Source: Fen-1135 sp963705275
GTDB taxonomy: Bacteria; Desulfobacterota; Syntrophia; Syntrophales; UBA2185
Assembly: GCA_963705275.1 (NCBI GenBank)
Contig: OY970063.1
Location: 2,790,001 to 2,854,000 of the forward strand
Reading direction: 5' to 3'
DNA: 64,000 bases
Part shown: piece after piece, positions 17,115 through 25,641 of the stretch
Position numbering within the stretch: the stretch's first letter is position 1
Layout: each line of letters opens with the position of its first letter
Made by a program: the position numbers and the translations under genes
The notes under the pieces: model-generated
Seen by the model: only the letters and a program-made list of their open reading frames with translations
Told to the model about the DNA's origin: nothing
Database searches by the model: none

Positions 17115-17848
17115 TTCTCTCCTCTGCCATTCCCTCCGGGACATATCGCAATTTATATGCCATTGACTATGATGAGATGTTTCGTGTGTCTGTTCTACTC
17201 CCACTGGTTTCGTAAGCGACATAGAATAGTAGACACATATGGCTCATTGTGCATATCTGAAACCCTAGTTACAGGTAAACGTGTCAGCAAGTAATCAGTT
17301 AGTAGATTGCCTTTCCGAACTATTCTCACAAAGTTATAACTATCTATTATTATGAGATAATTATAAGGTATGGTGCAGCATGTTCTATATTCCACATTTA
17401 TTTGAGCAAGTAGTTGAGGGACTCTCTGATGATCGCTAATTTAGCTTCTATGACGTCTATTGTATTATGTCGTCAACTAGGGACAGGGCGGCTTTGGAGA
17501 ACAAGAGAGAAAGGATAATCGCAGATCGCATATATAGGACACACCAGTATGCCTTACAAGATGAAAAATGGTTAACTTTGGATAATAATGGATAATAAAC
17601 AAACAATAATACAGACTTATAGATACAGCACCGGAAACAAGTTCGCGATGCATAATGGCATCGACCACTGCATTTCTGCATCATTTCTTACGAGCCTCAT
17701 CACGCAAAAAAGACTCTTTCAAGCTTTATGAATACAGTGACTCTGAATGTATTTACCGGCTATGTTAAAGAGGTTATTATGCGGGGCAGGGACTTATTCA
17801 CGGTTCGGGGCCTATCGCCGCGTATCTTAAGAAGCATTTCGAATTGCT
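17115..17848. other. Intergenic region of about 730 bases: promoter at left, otherwise no convincing gene
   Basis: The left edge holds the sigma-54 promoter. The rest is AT-rich. Frames of 60-75 codons on the - strand (17195-17395, 17457-17684) have unnatural composition. On the + strand a 42-codon frame (17467-17595) encodes a charged peptide, R-D-R-A-A-L-E-N-K-R-E-R-I-I-A-D-R, that could be a fragment of a regulator, but I cannot support it as a gene. It separates two co-oriented catabolic groups. Confidence 0.5.
17148..17162 (-). promoter_or_regulatory. Sigma-54 (-24/-12) promoter for CoA-transferase/dehydratase genes
   Basis: On the - strand: TGGCA-TATAAA-TTGC, with GG (17161-17160) and GC (17149-17148) exactly 10 bases apart. 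It matches the consensus TGGCAC-N5-TTGC at all but one defined position. Transcription would start near 17136, about 60 bases before the CoA-transferase ATG. A sigma-54 activator gene lies at 7084-8556. Confidence 0.75.
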
Positions 17849-18796
17849 TCATTTTTTCAATTCGGCGATGAGCTTTGGCATCACATCATAGAGGTCGCCG
17901 ATGATGCCGAAGTCTGCTGTCTTGAAAATGGGGGCGTTCTCGTCCTTGTTCACGGCGGTGATCACCTTGGCATTACGTATGCCGGTCATGTGCTGAACCT
18001 GGCCGGAAACGCCGATGCCCAGGTAGAGATCAGGTTTTACTTGCACGCCGGAAAGGCCGATACAGAGCTCTTCAGGCAGCCAGTGAAGCTCCTCGGCAAT
18101 CGGTCTCGTACACCCTATTGCACCGCCAAGGACATCGGACAATTGCCGGACGATGGCGATATCTTCCTTCTTTTCTATGCCTCTTCCAACACAGACAATG
18201 ATCCGTGCCTCAGAGATGTCTTTCTCCTTCCGTTCCTTGACTTTTCTCTCAATGACTTTAATTACGAAAGCTGAGGGTGACGGGAGTTCCCGGACTTGTC
18301 CATGCCTCCCCAGTTCCGGCGTAGCCGCCTCATAAGTTCTCGGGGGTATGGTCGCCATCGCAGGGCGGCCCGAGCATGTGACCTTCTGCACCGCCGCTCC
18401 TCCATATGCCAAACGATCCATCACCAGCGTCTTGTTCCCTTCGTTGAAATCTATGGCCATGCAATTGCTCACGAGACCTACATTCAGATTTTCCGCAATA
18501 AGGGCTGCCATTTGCTTACCGCCGGGCGTCGCAGAAAGGAGGATCAAATCGGGGTCTCCTTTTCTTGCTTCTTCGATGATAACCGGGATAAAGCTTTCCG
18601 TCGGCTGTTCACTGCTCAAAGGGGAAAGGAGCATTACCTCATCCGCTCCATGGTTAACGTAGTCCCCCATCAGTTCGCGGTTTTGGTAAAGAAGTGCAGA
18701 GACACGCGTTCCCATTTTAGCGGCTAACTGTCGACCGATGTTTAGAAGTTCCAGGGCATGCCCGCGCTTATCCGAAACAATCCAGACTCCTGCCAT
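17849..18796 (-). CDS. fixB: Electron transfer flavoprotein alpha subunit (FixB-like)
   Basis: A 315-residue EtfA without a ferredoxin extension. The C-terminal FAD domain shows V-G-R-G-I, the S-G-Q-V-Q-H block and N-K-D-E-N-A-P-I-F. ATG 18796 is chosen because AAAGGAGA lies 5 bases upstream; the in-frame ATG at 18814 includes that site in its coding sequence. It is the last gene of the - strand group fixC-fixX-acyl-CoA dehydrogenase-etfB-etfA, separated from etfB by 10 bases. With FixA, FixC and FixX it should form the FixABCX complex, which in diazotrophs bifurcates NADH electrons to ferredoxin/flavodoxin and quinone. Confidence 0.88.
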   Translation of the reverse strand: MAGVWIVSDKRGHALELLNIGRQLAAKMGTRVSALLYQNRELMGDYVNHGADEVMLLSPLSSEQPTESFIPVIIEEARKGDPDLILLSATPGGKQMAALIAENLNVGLVSNCMAIDFNEGNKTLVMDRLAYGGAAVQKVTCSGRPAMATIPPRTYEAATPELGRHGQVRELPSPSAFVIKVIERKVKERKEKDISEARIIVCVGRGIEKKEDIAIVRQLSDVLGGAIGCTRPIAEELHWLPEELCIGLSGVQVKPDLYLGIGVSGQVQHMTGIRNAKVITAVNKDENAPIFKTADFGIIGDLYDVMPKLIAELKK

Positions 18797-18806
18797 GTGA
18801 TCTCCT

Positions 18807-19574
18807 TTAACCAAGAATGCCTTTTTTACGCAGTGACCCCAAAAATCTGTCTATCTCTGCGGTGTCTGCGCCAAACCTCTCGCAGCTCCGTTCCATACTC
18901 GAAGCTTTAAGGCTGATGGTTCGAAGCAGGGCCTCGCCTATGGGTGGGAGTTCATTTCTCGCAATCTTCACCATAGGCTTCTTACCCGCCATCAGGGTAT
19001 CCTTGACTCCAGGAATCCTGGGGACGTTGATATCGGGGAGGACGGTTATCAGGGCAGGGAGGGGCGCCGTTATCACCTCGACGCCCTCCTCGACGCGGCG
19101 CTCTGCGATGAGTTGGTTATTTTCAATGAGAAACTTCTGTATGAATGAAATGCAGGGTATTCCAAGTTTCACTGCCAGGCGGGGACCGACCTGCTGGGCA
19201 TAAAGGTCGCTCGATCCCTCGCCGCAGATGATCAGGTTATATTCTCGTATCCTCGTCCCTATGACGTAGGCCAGGATAAGGGCTGTCTGGGAGGAATCGA
19301 GATTGCCGAAAGAGCTGTCGGCTATAAAATAGGCCTCATCGGCCCCGCGGGAGAGGGCATCCTTGACACCCTTCGCGGCCTCGGGCATACCGACAGTGAC
19401 TGTGACGGCCTTCCATCCGAGGGTCTCCTTCAGTCGGACGGCTTCCTCGATGGCATTGCGGTCATACTCGCCAATCTTGTAATCTACAGAGGAGAAATCC
19501 AAATCGCCGGATGCGCCGCGCCGGATGTAGGCCTCATCGACTACCCACTTAAAACAAGCAATAGCTGAAGGCAT
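18807..19574 (-). CDS. fixA: Electron transfer flavoprotein beta subunit (FixA-like)
   Basis: A 255-residue EtfB whose N terminus, A-C-F-K-W-V-V-D-E-A, is the FixA/YdiQ variant rather than the C-V-K-Q-V-P-D seen in the first etfB of this window. E-Y-D-R-N-A-I-E-E-A-V and C-G-E-G-S-S-D-L-Y-A-Q-Q-V-G-P are the nucleotide/flavin-binding segments. The gene follows the acyl-CoA dehydrogenase by 48 bases and precedes fixB by 10. It should pair with that FixB, not with the ferredoxin-fused EtfA. Confidence 0.88.
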   Translation of the reverse strand: MPSAIACFKWVVDEAYIRRGASGDLDFSSVDYKIGEYDRNAIEEAVRLKETLGWKAVTVTVGMPEAAKGVKDALSRGADEAYFIADSSFGNLDSSQTALILAYVIGTRIREYNLIICGEGSSDLYAQQVGPRLAVKLGIPCISFIQKFLIENNQLIAERRVEEGVEVITAPLPALITVLPDINVPRIPGVKDTLMAGKKPMVKIARNELPPIGEALLRTISLKASSMERSCERFGADTAEIDRFLGSLRKKGILG

Positions 19575-19622
19575 AAACTTGCACCCTACAATATTTTCAG
19601 AGCGGCTTCATACTCCATATGC

Positions 19623-20762
19623 TCAGCGAAGCACGATCCCCGAGATGACCATACGCTGTGCCTCTGATGTTCCCTCATATATCTCCGTAATCTTGGCATC
19701 GCGCATCAACCGTTCCACCTTGGCGCCCTTGCAGTAGCCGTATCCGCCATGTATCTGGACCGCCTTCACGGTATGCCGCATGGCCGCTTCCGATGCGTAG
19801 AGTTTTGCCATGGCGGCTTCCTTGCCGAAAGGCAGCTTCTGGTCTTTGAGCCAGGCTGCGTGGTACGTGAGGAAGCGGGCAGCGGAAAGTTCCGTGGCCA
19901 TGTCCGCTATCATCCAGGCGATTGCCTGGTTACGCGCTATCGGGGCGCCGAATTGCACTCTCTCTTTGGAATACCGGATCGATTCGTCGAGCGCCGCCTG
20001 GACGATGCCTACGCATTGCGCGGCAATTCCAACCCGGCCTCCGTCGAAGCCGGCCATGGCCATCTGGAGCCCTGCTCCTTCCTTCCCGAGAAGATTACTC
20101 TTCGGCACGCGGCAGTCCTTGAAGATGATCTCGGACGTCTGTGAAGACCGGAGTCCCATCTTCTTGAAGTGCTCGCCCACTCTGAAACCCGGGGCATCTC
20201 TGGGTACGATGAATGTACTCATACCTTTACGACCGGCGGTTTTGTCCGTCCATGCAAAGACAATGAACGTCTCTGCAGTGGGGCCGTTGGACGTAAAGGT
20301 CTTGATGCCGTTGATGATATAATCGTTGCCCTCTAAGACTGCGGCGGTAGTAACGGCCATCACGTCGGTGCCTGCACCGGGTTCGGTCAGACAGAAAGCG
20401 CCCAAACGCTTCCCTTCCGCCATGGGGGTCAGGTAAATCTTCTTCTGTTCTTCCGTACCGAACATGAGTATCATCATGCACATGATGCTGGCATGAGTTG
20501 ATACTGTAAATCCGGTGGAGGAGCACGCCCGTGAAAGCTCTTCCACGACGATGATGCTCGTCAGGAAGTCCGCCCCGGCCCCCCCGTACTCCTGCGGAAT
20601 GGGTATGCCCATCCAGCCACCGGCAGAGAGTTTTTTAAACAGCTCAGTCGGATGGCGGCTGTTCTCGTCGATTTCCGCGGCAATGGGTTCCACGTTCTTC
20701 ACACAAAATTCTCTCACATTCTTACGAATCAGTTCTTGTTCCTCGGTAAATTTAAAATCCAT
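19623..20762 (-). CDS. acd: Acyl-CoA dehydrogenase of the FixABCX group
   Basis: Second acyl-CoA dehydrogenase of the window, 379 residues from ATG 20762 (M-D-F-K-F-T-E-E-Q). A GAGGGG site lies 9 bases upstream. The frame remains open far upstream, but that segment overlaps fixX and is not family sequence. L-T-E-P-G-A-G-T-D is near residue 125, and the catalytic Glu is in E-I-Y-E-G-T-S-E. It sits between fixX and fixA, an unusual insertion that suggests it delivers acyl-CoA electrons directly to the Fix ETF. Confidence 0.92.
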   Translation of the reverse strand: MDFKFTEEQELIRKNVREFCVKNVEPIAAEIDENSRHPTELFKKLSAGGWMGIPIPQEYGGAGADFLTSIIVVEELSRACSSTGFTVSTHASIMCMMILMFGTEEQKKIYLTPMAEGKRLGAFCLTEPGAGTDVMAVTTAAVLEGNDYIINGIKTFTSNGPTAETFIVFAWTDKTAGRKGMSTFIVPRDAPGFRVGEHFKKMGLRSSQTSEIIFKDCRVPKSNLLGKEGAGLQMAMAGFDGGRVGIAAQCVGIVQAALDESIRYSKERVQFGAPIARNQAIAWMIADMATELSAARFLTYHAAWLKDQKLPFGKEAAMAKLYASEAAMRHTVKAVQIHGGYGYCKGAKVERLMRDAKITEIYEGTSEAQRMVISGIVLR

Positions 20763-20830
20763 AACATTCATCCCCTCGATTTTATTGTCCAGACGGTCAT
20801 TTCGGCCAAGAGTGACCATCGTATTGACGA

Positions 20831-21115
20831 CTAGCCGAAACGGTACTGCACACCCGTTCCTCCGGGCGGATAATTCCAATCCAGAACCTCCGTGCCGCAC
20901 ACGAACCTGCAAGTGCCGCACTCGAGACACCCGTCTATAGTAAGAACTATCTCACCTTTTTCATTTTCGCTATAGAGGCCGGCCGGGCAGACACGGATAG
21001 CGGGTTTAAGCCGTGGATCTTTTTCCATGCCTTGTCTTATCTTGATGTGGGGTTCGCCGGCAGGCTTGAACACATTGAGCCCCAGTTTGGCCTTCAAGTC
21101 CAGCCTCTCACTCAT
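20831..21115 (-). CDS. fixX: Ferredoxin-like protein FixX
   Basis: A 94-residue iron-sulfur partner of FixC. It has the FixX pattern of C-P-A-G-L-Y in the middle and C-L-E-C-G-T-C-R-F-V-C near the end, followed by L-x-W-N-Y-P-P-G-G-x-G-V. Together these supply ligands for one [4Fe-4S] cluster. The start ATG 21115 overlaps the fixC stop (ATGA), so translation is probably coupled. The longer frame from 21154 lies inside fixC. Confidence 0.92.
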   Translation of the reverse strand: MSERLDLKAKLGLNVFKPAGEPHIKIRQGMEKDPRLKPAIRVCPAGLYSENEKGEIVLTIDGCLECGTCRFVCGTEVLDWNYPPGGTGVQYRFG

Positions 21116-22398
21116 ATCTTCATTACTCCCTTCATATCCATGAACAGGGCCCATAATTCGGGGAGGGTCAGATGTTTTCTAACGGTCGGGTACAACCGCT
21201 CTTTGGGACCTGCAGGAACGGCGTAGACATCTCTCATGATTGTTCCGATCAGTTCTGGATAATGATTGAAATAGCGCGGATTTCCGATCACAGCATGCGT
21301 TTCCTGGAAGTTTCTTAAATCCTTAAGAACGAAACTGTCTTCGAGGAACCTCCTATATATACCAAGGGTCGTGGCATCGAATTTCCCGAATTGCTTCGCC
21401 TTGAAGACAGTCTGTGCGGCGAAGTGACCTGAAGCCAGCGCAAACTCCATCCCCCTCACGGTGAAACCGATGTTCAGCGCCAGCCCGGCGGCGTCACCCG
21501 CGACCAGGATGCCATCGCCGCATAGGTTAGCAATTGCCCTGAAACCGCCCTCCGGTATTATATGCGCCGAATACTCTGTTGTACTCCCTCCCCTGATTAG
21601 CGGTGCTATCTCAGAGCGCTCCTTGAAAGCGTCCATGAGGGCAGGGACTTCGATCGGGAACCTGTCTTCTGCAGCATCCTCGATACCGACGACAATGCCC
21701 AGACTTACACTTTCCCTGTTTGTGTAGAGAAAACCACCTCCAAATTTACCGTGGGTTACTTCTCCCACAAAGAGGCGAGCGGCGCCTTCATCGCCTTCCA
21801 GATTGAAACGTTCATTAATGACCCAGGGATCCAGGGAGATTACTTCCTTGATGCCGAGGGCGAAGTTTGCAGGCACCTGGGGTGATCGCAGACCGGCTTT
21901 TTCAGAGATAAACGACAATACGCCGTCACAGGCAAGCACAACGTCGGCGCGCAGTTCATCAGCGCCAGCAAGGACGCCGACTATTTTTCCATCATCCTTG
22001 ATGACGTCGTCGACTCTGATCTTGGATAAAATGGTGGCCCCTTTTTCTTCCACCCGTTCCGCGAGCCATCTGTCGAACTTCGACCGGAGGATGCTGTAGC
22101 TCTGATGGGGTTCGTCCCTCAGTTCATTACCGGAATAGTGGAGTCTCACCGAGCGGTCTTTTGCCATGATTGATATTCCTTCATGGGTTATGAAGCGCTC
22201 AAGGGGGGCATTTTGGAATAGATCGGGAAACAGATTACGAATGGGGTTCAAGTAAAGACGGCCGCCGGTCATGTTCTTTGCGCCGGGATAGTCTCCCCGT
22301 TCCAGAACCAGCACCTCAAGACCGCTCCCTGCGAGTGTGTAGGCCGCACCGAGGCCGGCCAGTCCAGCTCCCACAATGATCACATCGAACTTATCCAA
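21112..22398 (-). CDS. fixC: FixC, ETF:quinone oxidoreductase-type flavoprotein
   Basis: FAD dehydrogenase of 428 residues that accepts electrons from FixAB and passes them, with FixX, to membrane quinone. The Rossmann motif D-V-I-I-V-G-A-G-L-A-G-L-G-A-A is at residues 5-19, the second FAD motif G-D-G-I-L-V-A-G-D-A-A-G near residue 290, and the C terminus is the membrane-associated part without predicted transmembrane helices. Start is TTG 22398, with AAGGTG about 10 bases upstream and natural family sequence from residue 1. First gene of the Fix group; mobA lies 55 bases upstream. Confidence 0.9.
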   Translation of the reverse strand: MDKFDVIIVGAGLAGLGAAYTLAGSGLEVLVLERGDYPGAKNMTGGRLYLNPIRNLFPDLFQNAPLERFITHEGISIMAKDRSVRLHYSGNELRDEPHQSYSILRSKFDRWLAERVEEKGATILSKIRVDDVIKDDGKIVGVLAGADELRADVVLACDGVLSFISEKAGLRSPQVPANFALGIKEVISLDPWVINERFNLEGDEGAARLFVGEVTHGKFGGGFLYTNRESVSLGIVVGIEDAAEDRFPIEVPALMDAFKERSEIAPLIRGGSTTEYSAHIIPEGGFRAIANLCGDGILVAGDAAGLALNIGFTVRGMEFALASGHFAAQTVFKAKQFGKFDATTLGIYRRFLEDSFVLKDLRNFQETHAVIGNPRYFNHYPELIGTIMRDVYAVPAGPKERLYPTVRKHLTLPELWALFMDMKGVMKI

Positions 22399-22453
22399 TT
22401 TCCCGATGCACCTTTTGGATTTCTGTATGATACTTTCTAATTCACCTTTGCAA

Positions 22454-23035
22454 TCAGAGGGATGAGATACGCTCGAGGTCCTCTCTGGTGTTGACGTTCA
22501 TGAACATCTTCCCTTTTGGATCGAAAGGCTTAATATCCGCTTCGGGGATCACCATGGTTTTCAATCTTTTGTAAAAACCTGTGATCTTCAGGTCGCCCGT
22601 ATCCATAAGCTTCTTGATAGGACTGAGGCATCTCTTCGAATAAATGGCGTGGAGCGGTTGGAGACCGTCAGGAGGTTCCGGCACCACGATGTCATATTTG
22701 TCTGCGTATTTAATCATAAGCTCTATGAACGACCTGTTCAAGAAGGGCATATCGCAGGCAGACACAAAGACATGATCGAAAGAGGCATAGAAAAGTCCCG
22801 TATAGATACCTCCCAGTGCGCCCTTATTCTTAAATATGTCGACTGCAATAACACAGTCCTGATCAAGATAATCCAGAGGAGAATTGGTTACAAGGATCAC
22901 TTCCCGGAACATGTCCCTGAACATCAACGTAATTCTATCGATTAGCCGTTTACCTTCAATCTCAAGGAAGGCCTTGTTTGTTCCCATCCTAGTGCTTTTC
23001 CCGCCGGACAAAATAACGCCTGTCATAGAGCCCAT
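22454..23035 (-). CDS. mobA: Molybdenum cofactor guanylyltransferase
   Basis: Adds GMP to molybdopterin to form the bis-MGD type cofactor. The nucleotidyltransferase signature L-S-G-G-K-S-T-R-M-G-x-N-K-A is at the N terminus, followed by G-A-L-G-G-I-Y-T-G and the metal-binding C-D-M-P-F-L motif. About 193 residues, as in MobA. ATG 23035 or ATG 23026 are both possible starts; the open frame further upstream runs into the rubrerythrin gene. Molybdo- or tungsto-enzymes served by it are not in the window. Confidence 0.87.
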   Translation of the reverse strand: MGSMTGVILSGGKSTRMGTNKAFLEIEGKRLIDRITLMFRDMFREVILVTNSPLDYLDQDCVIAVDIFKNKGALGGIYTGLFYASFDHVFVSACDMPFLNRSFIELMIKYADKYDIVVPEPPDGLQPLHAIYSKRCLSPIKKLMDTGDLKITGFYKRLKTMVIPEADIKPFDPKGKMFMNVNTREDLERISSL

Positions 23036-23045
23036 ACATTCCAGT

Positions 23046-23624
23046 CTAATAATTTTCCGCCAATACTTCGTAGTATGATTGCGGATGTTTGCACGCTGGA
23101 CATTCTGCCGGCGCCTCGGTCCCTTCAACGATGTAACCGCAGTTCATGCAGTGCCATTTTGCAGGTGTTTTCTTCTTGAATACTTCTTTATTTTCGACAT
23201 TCTTTGAAAGTCGTCTGTACCTGTTTTCATGAAACATTTCCACCTTCGCAATCTGGGCAAAGGACTTCGCGATTTCTGGAAAGCCCTCATCTCTCGCGAT
23301 CTGCTCAAAGTCCCGATAAATAGTGGACCACTCCAGTTTCTCACCGGATGCCGCCTCCATGAGATTGCTCTTCGTGTCTGCTATGACACCAGCAGGATAG
23401 GAAGCAGTAATCTCCACGTCGCCTCCCTCCAGATGCTTGAAGAATACCTTGGCGTGTTCCTTTTCGTTTTCCGCTGTTTCCAAAAAGATGTGCGCAATTT
23501 GTTCAAAAGACTCTTTTCTGGCGGCACTGGCAAAATATGTATATCTGTTTCTTGCCTGCGACTCTCCGGCGAAGGCTGCCAGTAGATTTTTTTCTGTCTT
23601 CGATCCCTTAATTGACTTTGCCAT
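23046..23624 (-). CDS. rbr: Rubrerythrin
   Basis: Non-haem di-iron peroxidase of anaerobes, 192 residues. The N-terminal four-helix domain contains E-S-Q-A-R-N-R-Y and the E-x-x-H ligands (E-K-E-H-A and E-M-F-H-E). The C-terminal rubredoxin-like domain has C-M-N-C-G-Y and C-P-A-C-K-H. It reduces hydrogen peroxide with electrons from rubredoxin or NADH (family knowledge). Good GGGAGGA site before the ATG. The gene is divergent from the CoA ligase. Confidence 0.95.
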   Translation of the reverse strand: MAKSIKGSKTEKNLLAAFAGESQARNRYTYFASAARKESFEQIAHIFLETAENEKEHAKVFFKHLEGGDVEITASYPAGVIADTKSNLMEAASGEKLEWSTIYRDFEQIARDEGFPEIAKSFAQIAKVEMFHENRYRRLSKNVENKEVFKKKTPAKWHCMNCGYIVEGTEAPAECPACKHPQSYYEVLAENY

Positions 23625-23856
23625 GTTCCTCTAATTCCTCCCTCTGACCCGTCTTGTACTATAAATATGGTGTATTTTTTCTACTTGACTGTATCTCTTA
23701 AAGCAAGACTTTTTTCGTTTTACAAACTTGCCGGTTTTCAACTGCATAGAGGCGAAGATTATCAAATATGCCAGCTATTCAAGGGTCAAAAATATCTTGA
23801 TAAAATTTGAAACGAATTGTAGGAGTGACATCAAGAGCACGGATGGGAGGCGTCAA

Positions 23857-25155
23857 ATGTATTGGGACAAAGATACTGAGATTATGAATCGGGAAAGGCT
23901 GGAAGCCTTACAGCTCGAAAGATTTAAAAAGACAGTCAAAAGAGCGCAGAAATCCGTCTATTATGACAAGATGTTCAAGGGAATTGGCCTGGATGCTGGT
24001 CATGTTAAATCACTCGACGATATCAGAAATTTCCCCTTTACCACGAAGGATGATCTGAGAGAGCACTGGCCATATGGCTTTATCGCTGTTCCAAAAGACG
24101 AGTTGATTAGAATGCATGCATCCTCAGGTACCACCGGCCGGGCGATTGTCGTATTTCATACGGCTGGTGACGTTGGGGCATGGACGGATGTCCTCGCGCG
24201 CTGCATATATATGGCAGGCATGAGAAAGACGGATGTCTTCCAGAATATGATGACCTACGGCCTTTTTACAGGCGGGCTTGGTTTTCACTATGCCGCCGAA
24301 AAGGTGGGCGCCCTGGTAATACCGGCAGGGGCGGGCAACAGCAAACGTCAGATTCAATTGATGCGCGACTTTGGTACGACAGCCATCCACATAATTCCCA
24401 GCTACGCCTTGCACCTCTCCAAGGTTTTTGAGGAACTGAAGGTCGATCCCGTAAGGGATACGAAACTCCGGATTGCCTTTGTTGGCGCAGAACCGCACTC
24501 GGAAAGGATGAGAAAAAAAATCGAAGAGTATTATGGTTTCAAGGCCTACAACTCCTATGGTCTTTCGGAAATGAACGGGCCGGGCGTGTCTTTTGAATGT
24601 CCCTGCCAGGACGGAATGCACATCTGGGAAGACCATTATTTCGTGGAAATTATAGATCCAAAGACATTGAAGCCCGTTTCCGACGGTGAAGAAGGGGAAC
24701 TTGTCATGACTACGCTCATGAGGGAGGGTATGCCCATCATCAGGTATCGGACAAAGGACCTTACGCGCATCGTTCCCGGAACCTGTGGGTGTGGTAGAAC
24801 TCACAGAAGAATTGAGCGCATTAAAGGCCGGACAGACGACATGATGATTATCAAAGGGGTCAATATATTCCCTATCCAGATTGAAAAGAAACTGATGGAA
24901 ATTCCTGGTGTAGGCAATAACTTTGTGATCATACTGGAAAGGGAAGGGTATGATGATTTTATGACCGTAAAAGTGGAAGTGCAAAATGAGGTCTTCACAG
25001 GTGATCTGAGGCCCCTTGAAAATCTGAGAAAAAGGGTAGTTGACGAGTTGAAAGCGGACATTCTAATCACACCAAGGGTGAAGTTAGTCGAACCCGGCAG
25101 CATTCCCGCCACTGAAGGGAAGGCAATTCGCGTCATCGACAATAGAAAAGAATAG
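23857..25155 (+). CDS. paaK: Phenylacetate-CoA ligase family protein
   Basis: ATP-dependent aryl- or acyl-CoA ligase (AMP-forming), 432 residues from ATG 23857, which has GGGAGG 6 bases upstream; the frame extends further but without family sequence. The N terminus W-D-K-D-x-E is characteristic of PaaK. The P-loop S-S-G-T-T-G-R lies near residue 90, Y-G-L-S-E-M near 230, and the C-terminal domain has the R-x-K-G-R-x-D-D-M hinge. PaaK-like enzymes in anaerobes activate phenylacetate and related aromatic acids; the exact substrate is unknown. The next gene, 50 bases downstream, encodes the CQLG protein. Confidence 0.88.
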   Translation: MYWDKDTEIMNRERLEALQLERFKKTVKRAQKSVYYDKMFKGIGLDAGHVKSLDDIRNFPFTTKDDLREHWPYGFIAVPKDELIRMHASSGTTGRAIVVFHTAGDVGAWTDVLARCIYMAGMRKTDVFQNMMTYGLFTGGLGFHYAAEKVGALVIPAGAGNSKRQIQLMRDFGTTAIHIIPSYALHLSKVFEELKVDPVRDTKLRIAFVGAEPHSERMRKKIEEYYGFKAYNSYGLSEMNGPGVSFECPCQDGMHIWEDHYFVEIIDPKTLKPVSDGEEGELVMTTLMREGMPIIRYRTKDLTRIVPGTCGCGRTHRRIERIKGRTDDMMIIKGVNIFPIQIEKKLMEIPGVGNNFVIILEREGYDDFMTVKVEVQNEVFTGDLRPLENLRKRVVDELKADILITPRVKLVEPGSIPATEGKAIRVIDNRKE

Positions 25156-25204
25156 AGGGAGAAGATACAGTTTCTACAAATAACGAAATTCGGAGAATAG
25201 AAAG

Positions 25205-25639
25205 ATGACACATGAAGACAGAGGAAACTACAAGGCTAAGCATTCGTCCGAAAGCAAATTGGATCAGAAAATTGCCCAGGCTCTGGAGAAAAAAACTGCC
25301 GATGGAAAGATTACCTGCGCCGATGCAAGTGATATTGCCGAAGAGTTGGGCGCCACTATGAAGGAAGTCGGTCTCGCTATCGATCTTATGGAGATCGAGA
25401 TAAGCAAATGCCAACTGGGACTTTTCGGTTACAGTCCCCGAAAAATGGTTGTCAAACCAGCAGAGGCCGTTGAGGTTGATCTCGAGAAGGCCATACGCAG
25501 CGCTCTTGTGAACGACCGTCTTCCCTGCGCCGCTGCCTGGGGTATTGCCAAAACATCCGGCATTCCGAAAATGGCGGTCTCCTCGGCGTGCGAGGCATTG
25601 AAGATCAAGGTAAAGCCCTGCCAACTCGGGGCATTTTGA
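25205..25639 (+). CDS. Internally duplicated small protein with repeated CA-A...CQLG motifs
   Basis: A 144-residue protein made of two similar units. Unit 1 (about residues 18-78) contains I-T-C-A-D-A-S-D-I-A-E-E-L-G and ends K-C-Q-L-G-L-F-G; unit 2 (about 92-144) contains L-P-C-A-A-A-W-G-I-A-K-T-S-G and ends P-C-Q-L-G-A-F. Each unit looks like a helix-turn-helix with one Cys before the first helix and one after the last, so the four cysteines could bind a metal or form a redox pair. I do not recognise a named function. It is co-oriented with the CoA ligase and convergent with the adenosyltransferase. Confidence 0.75.
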   Translation: MTHEDRGNYKAKHSSESKLDQKIAQALEKKTADGKITCADASDIAEELGATMKEVGLAIDLMEIEISKCQLGLFGYSPRKMVVKPAEAVEVDLEKAIRSALVNDRLPCAAAWGIAKTSGIPKMAVSSACEALKIKVKPCQLGAF

Positions 25640-25641
25640 CG

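Noticed and set aside
17467..17595. 42-codon frame that might be a regulator fragment
   Set aside because: Too short and without a recognisable helix-turn-helix core; could be chance.
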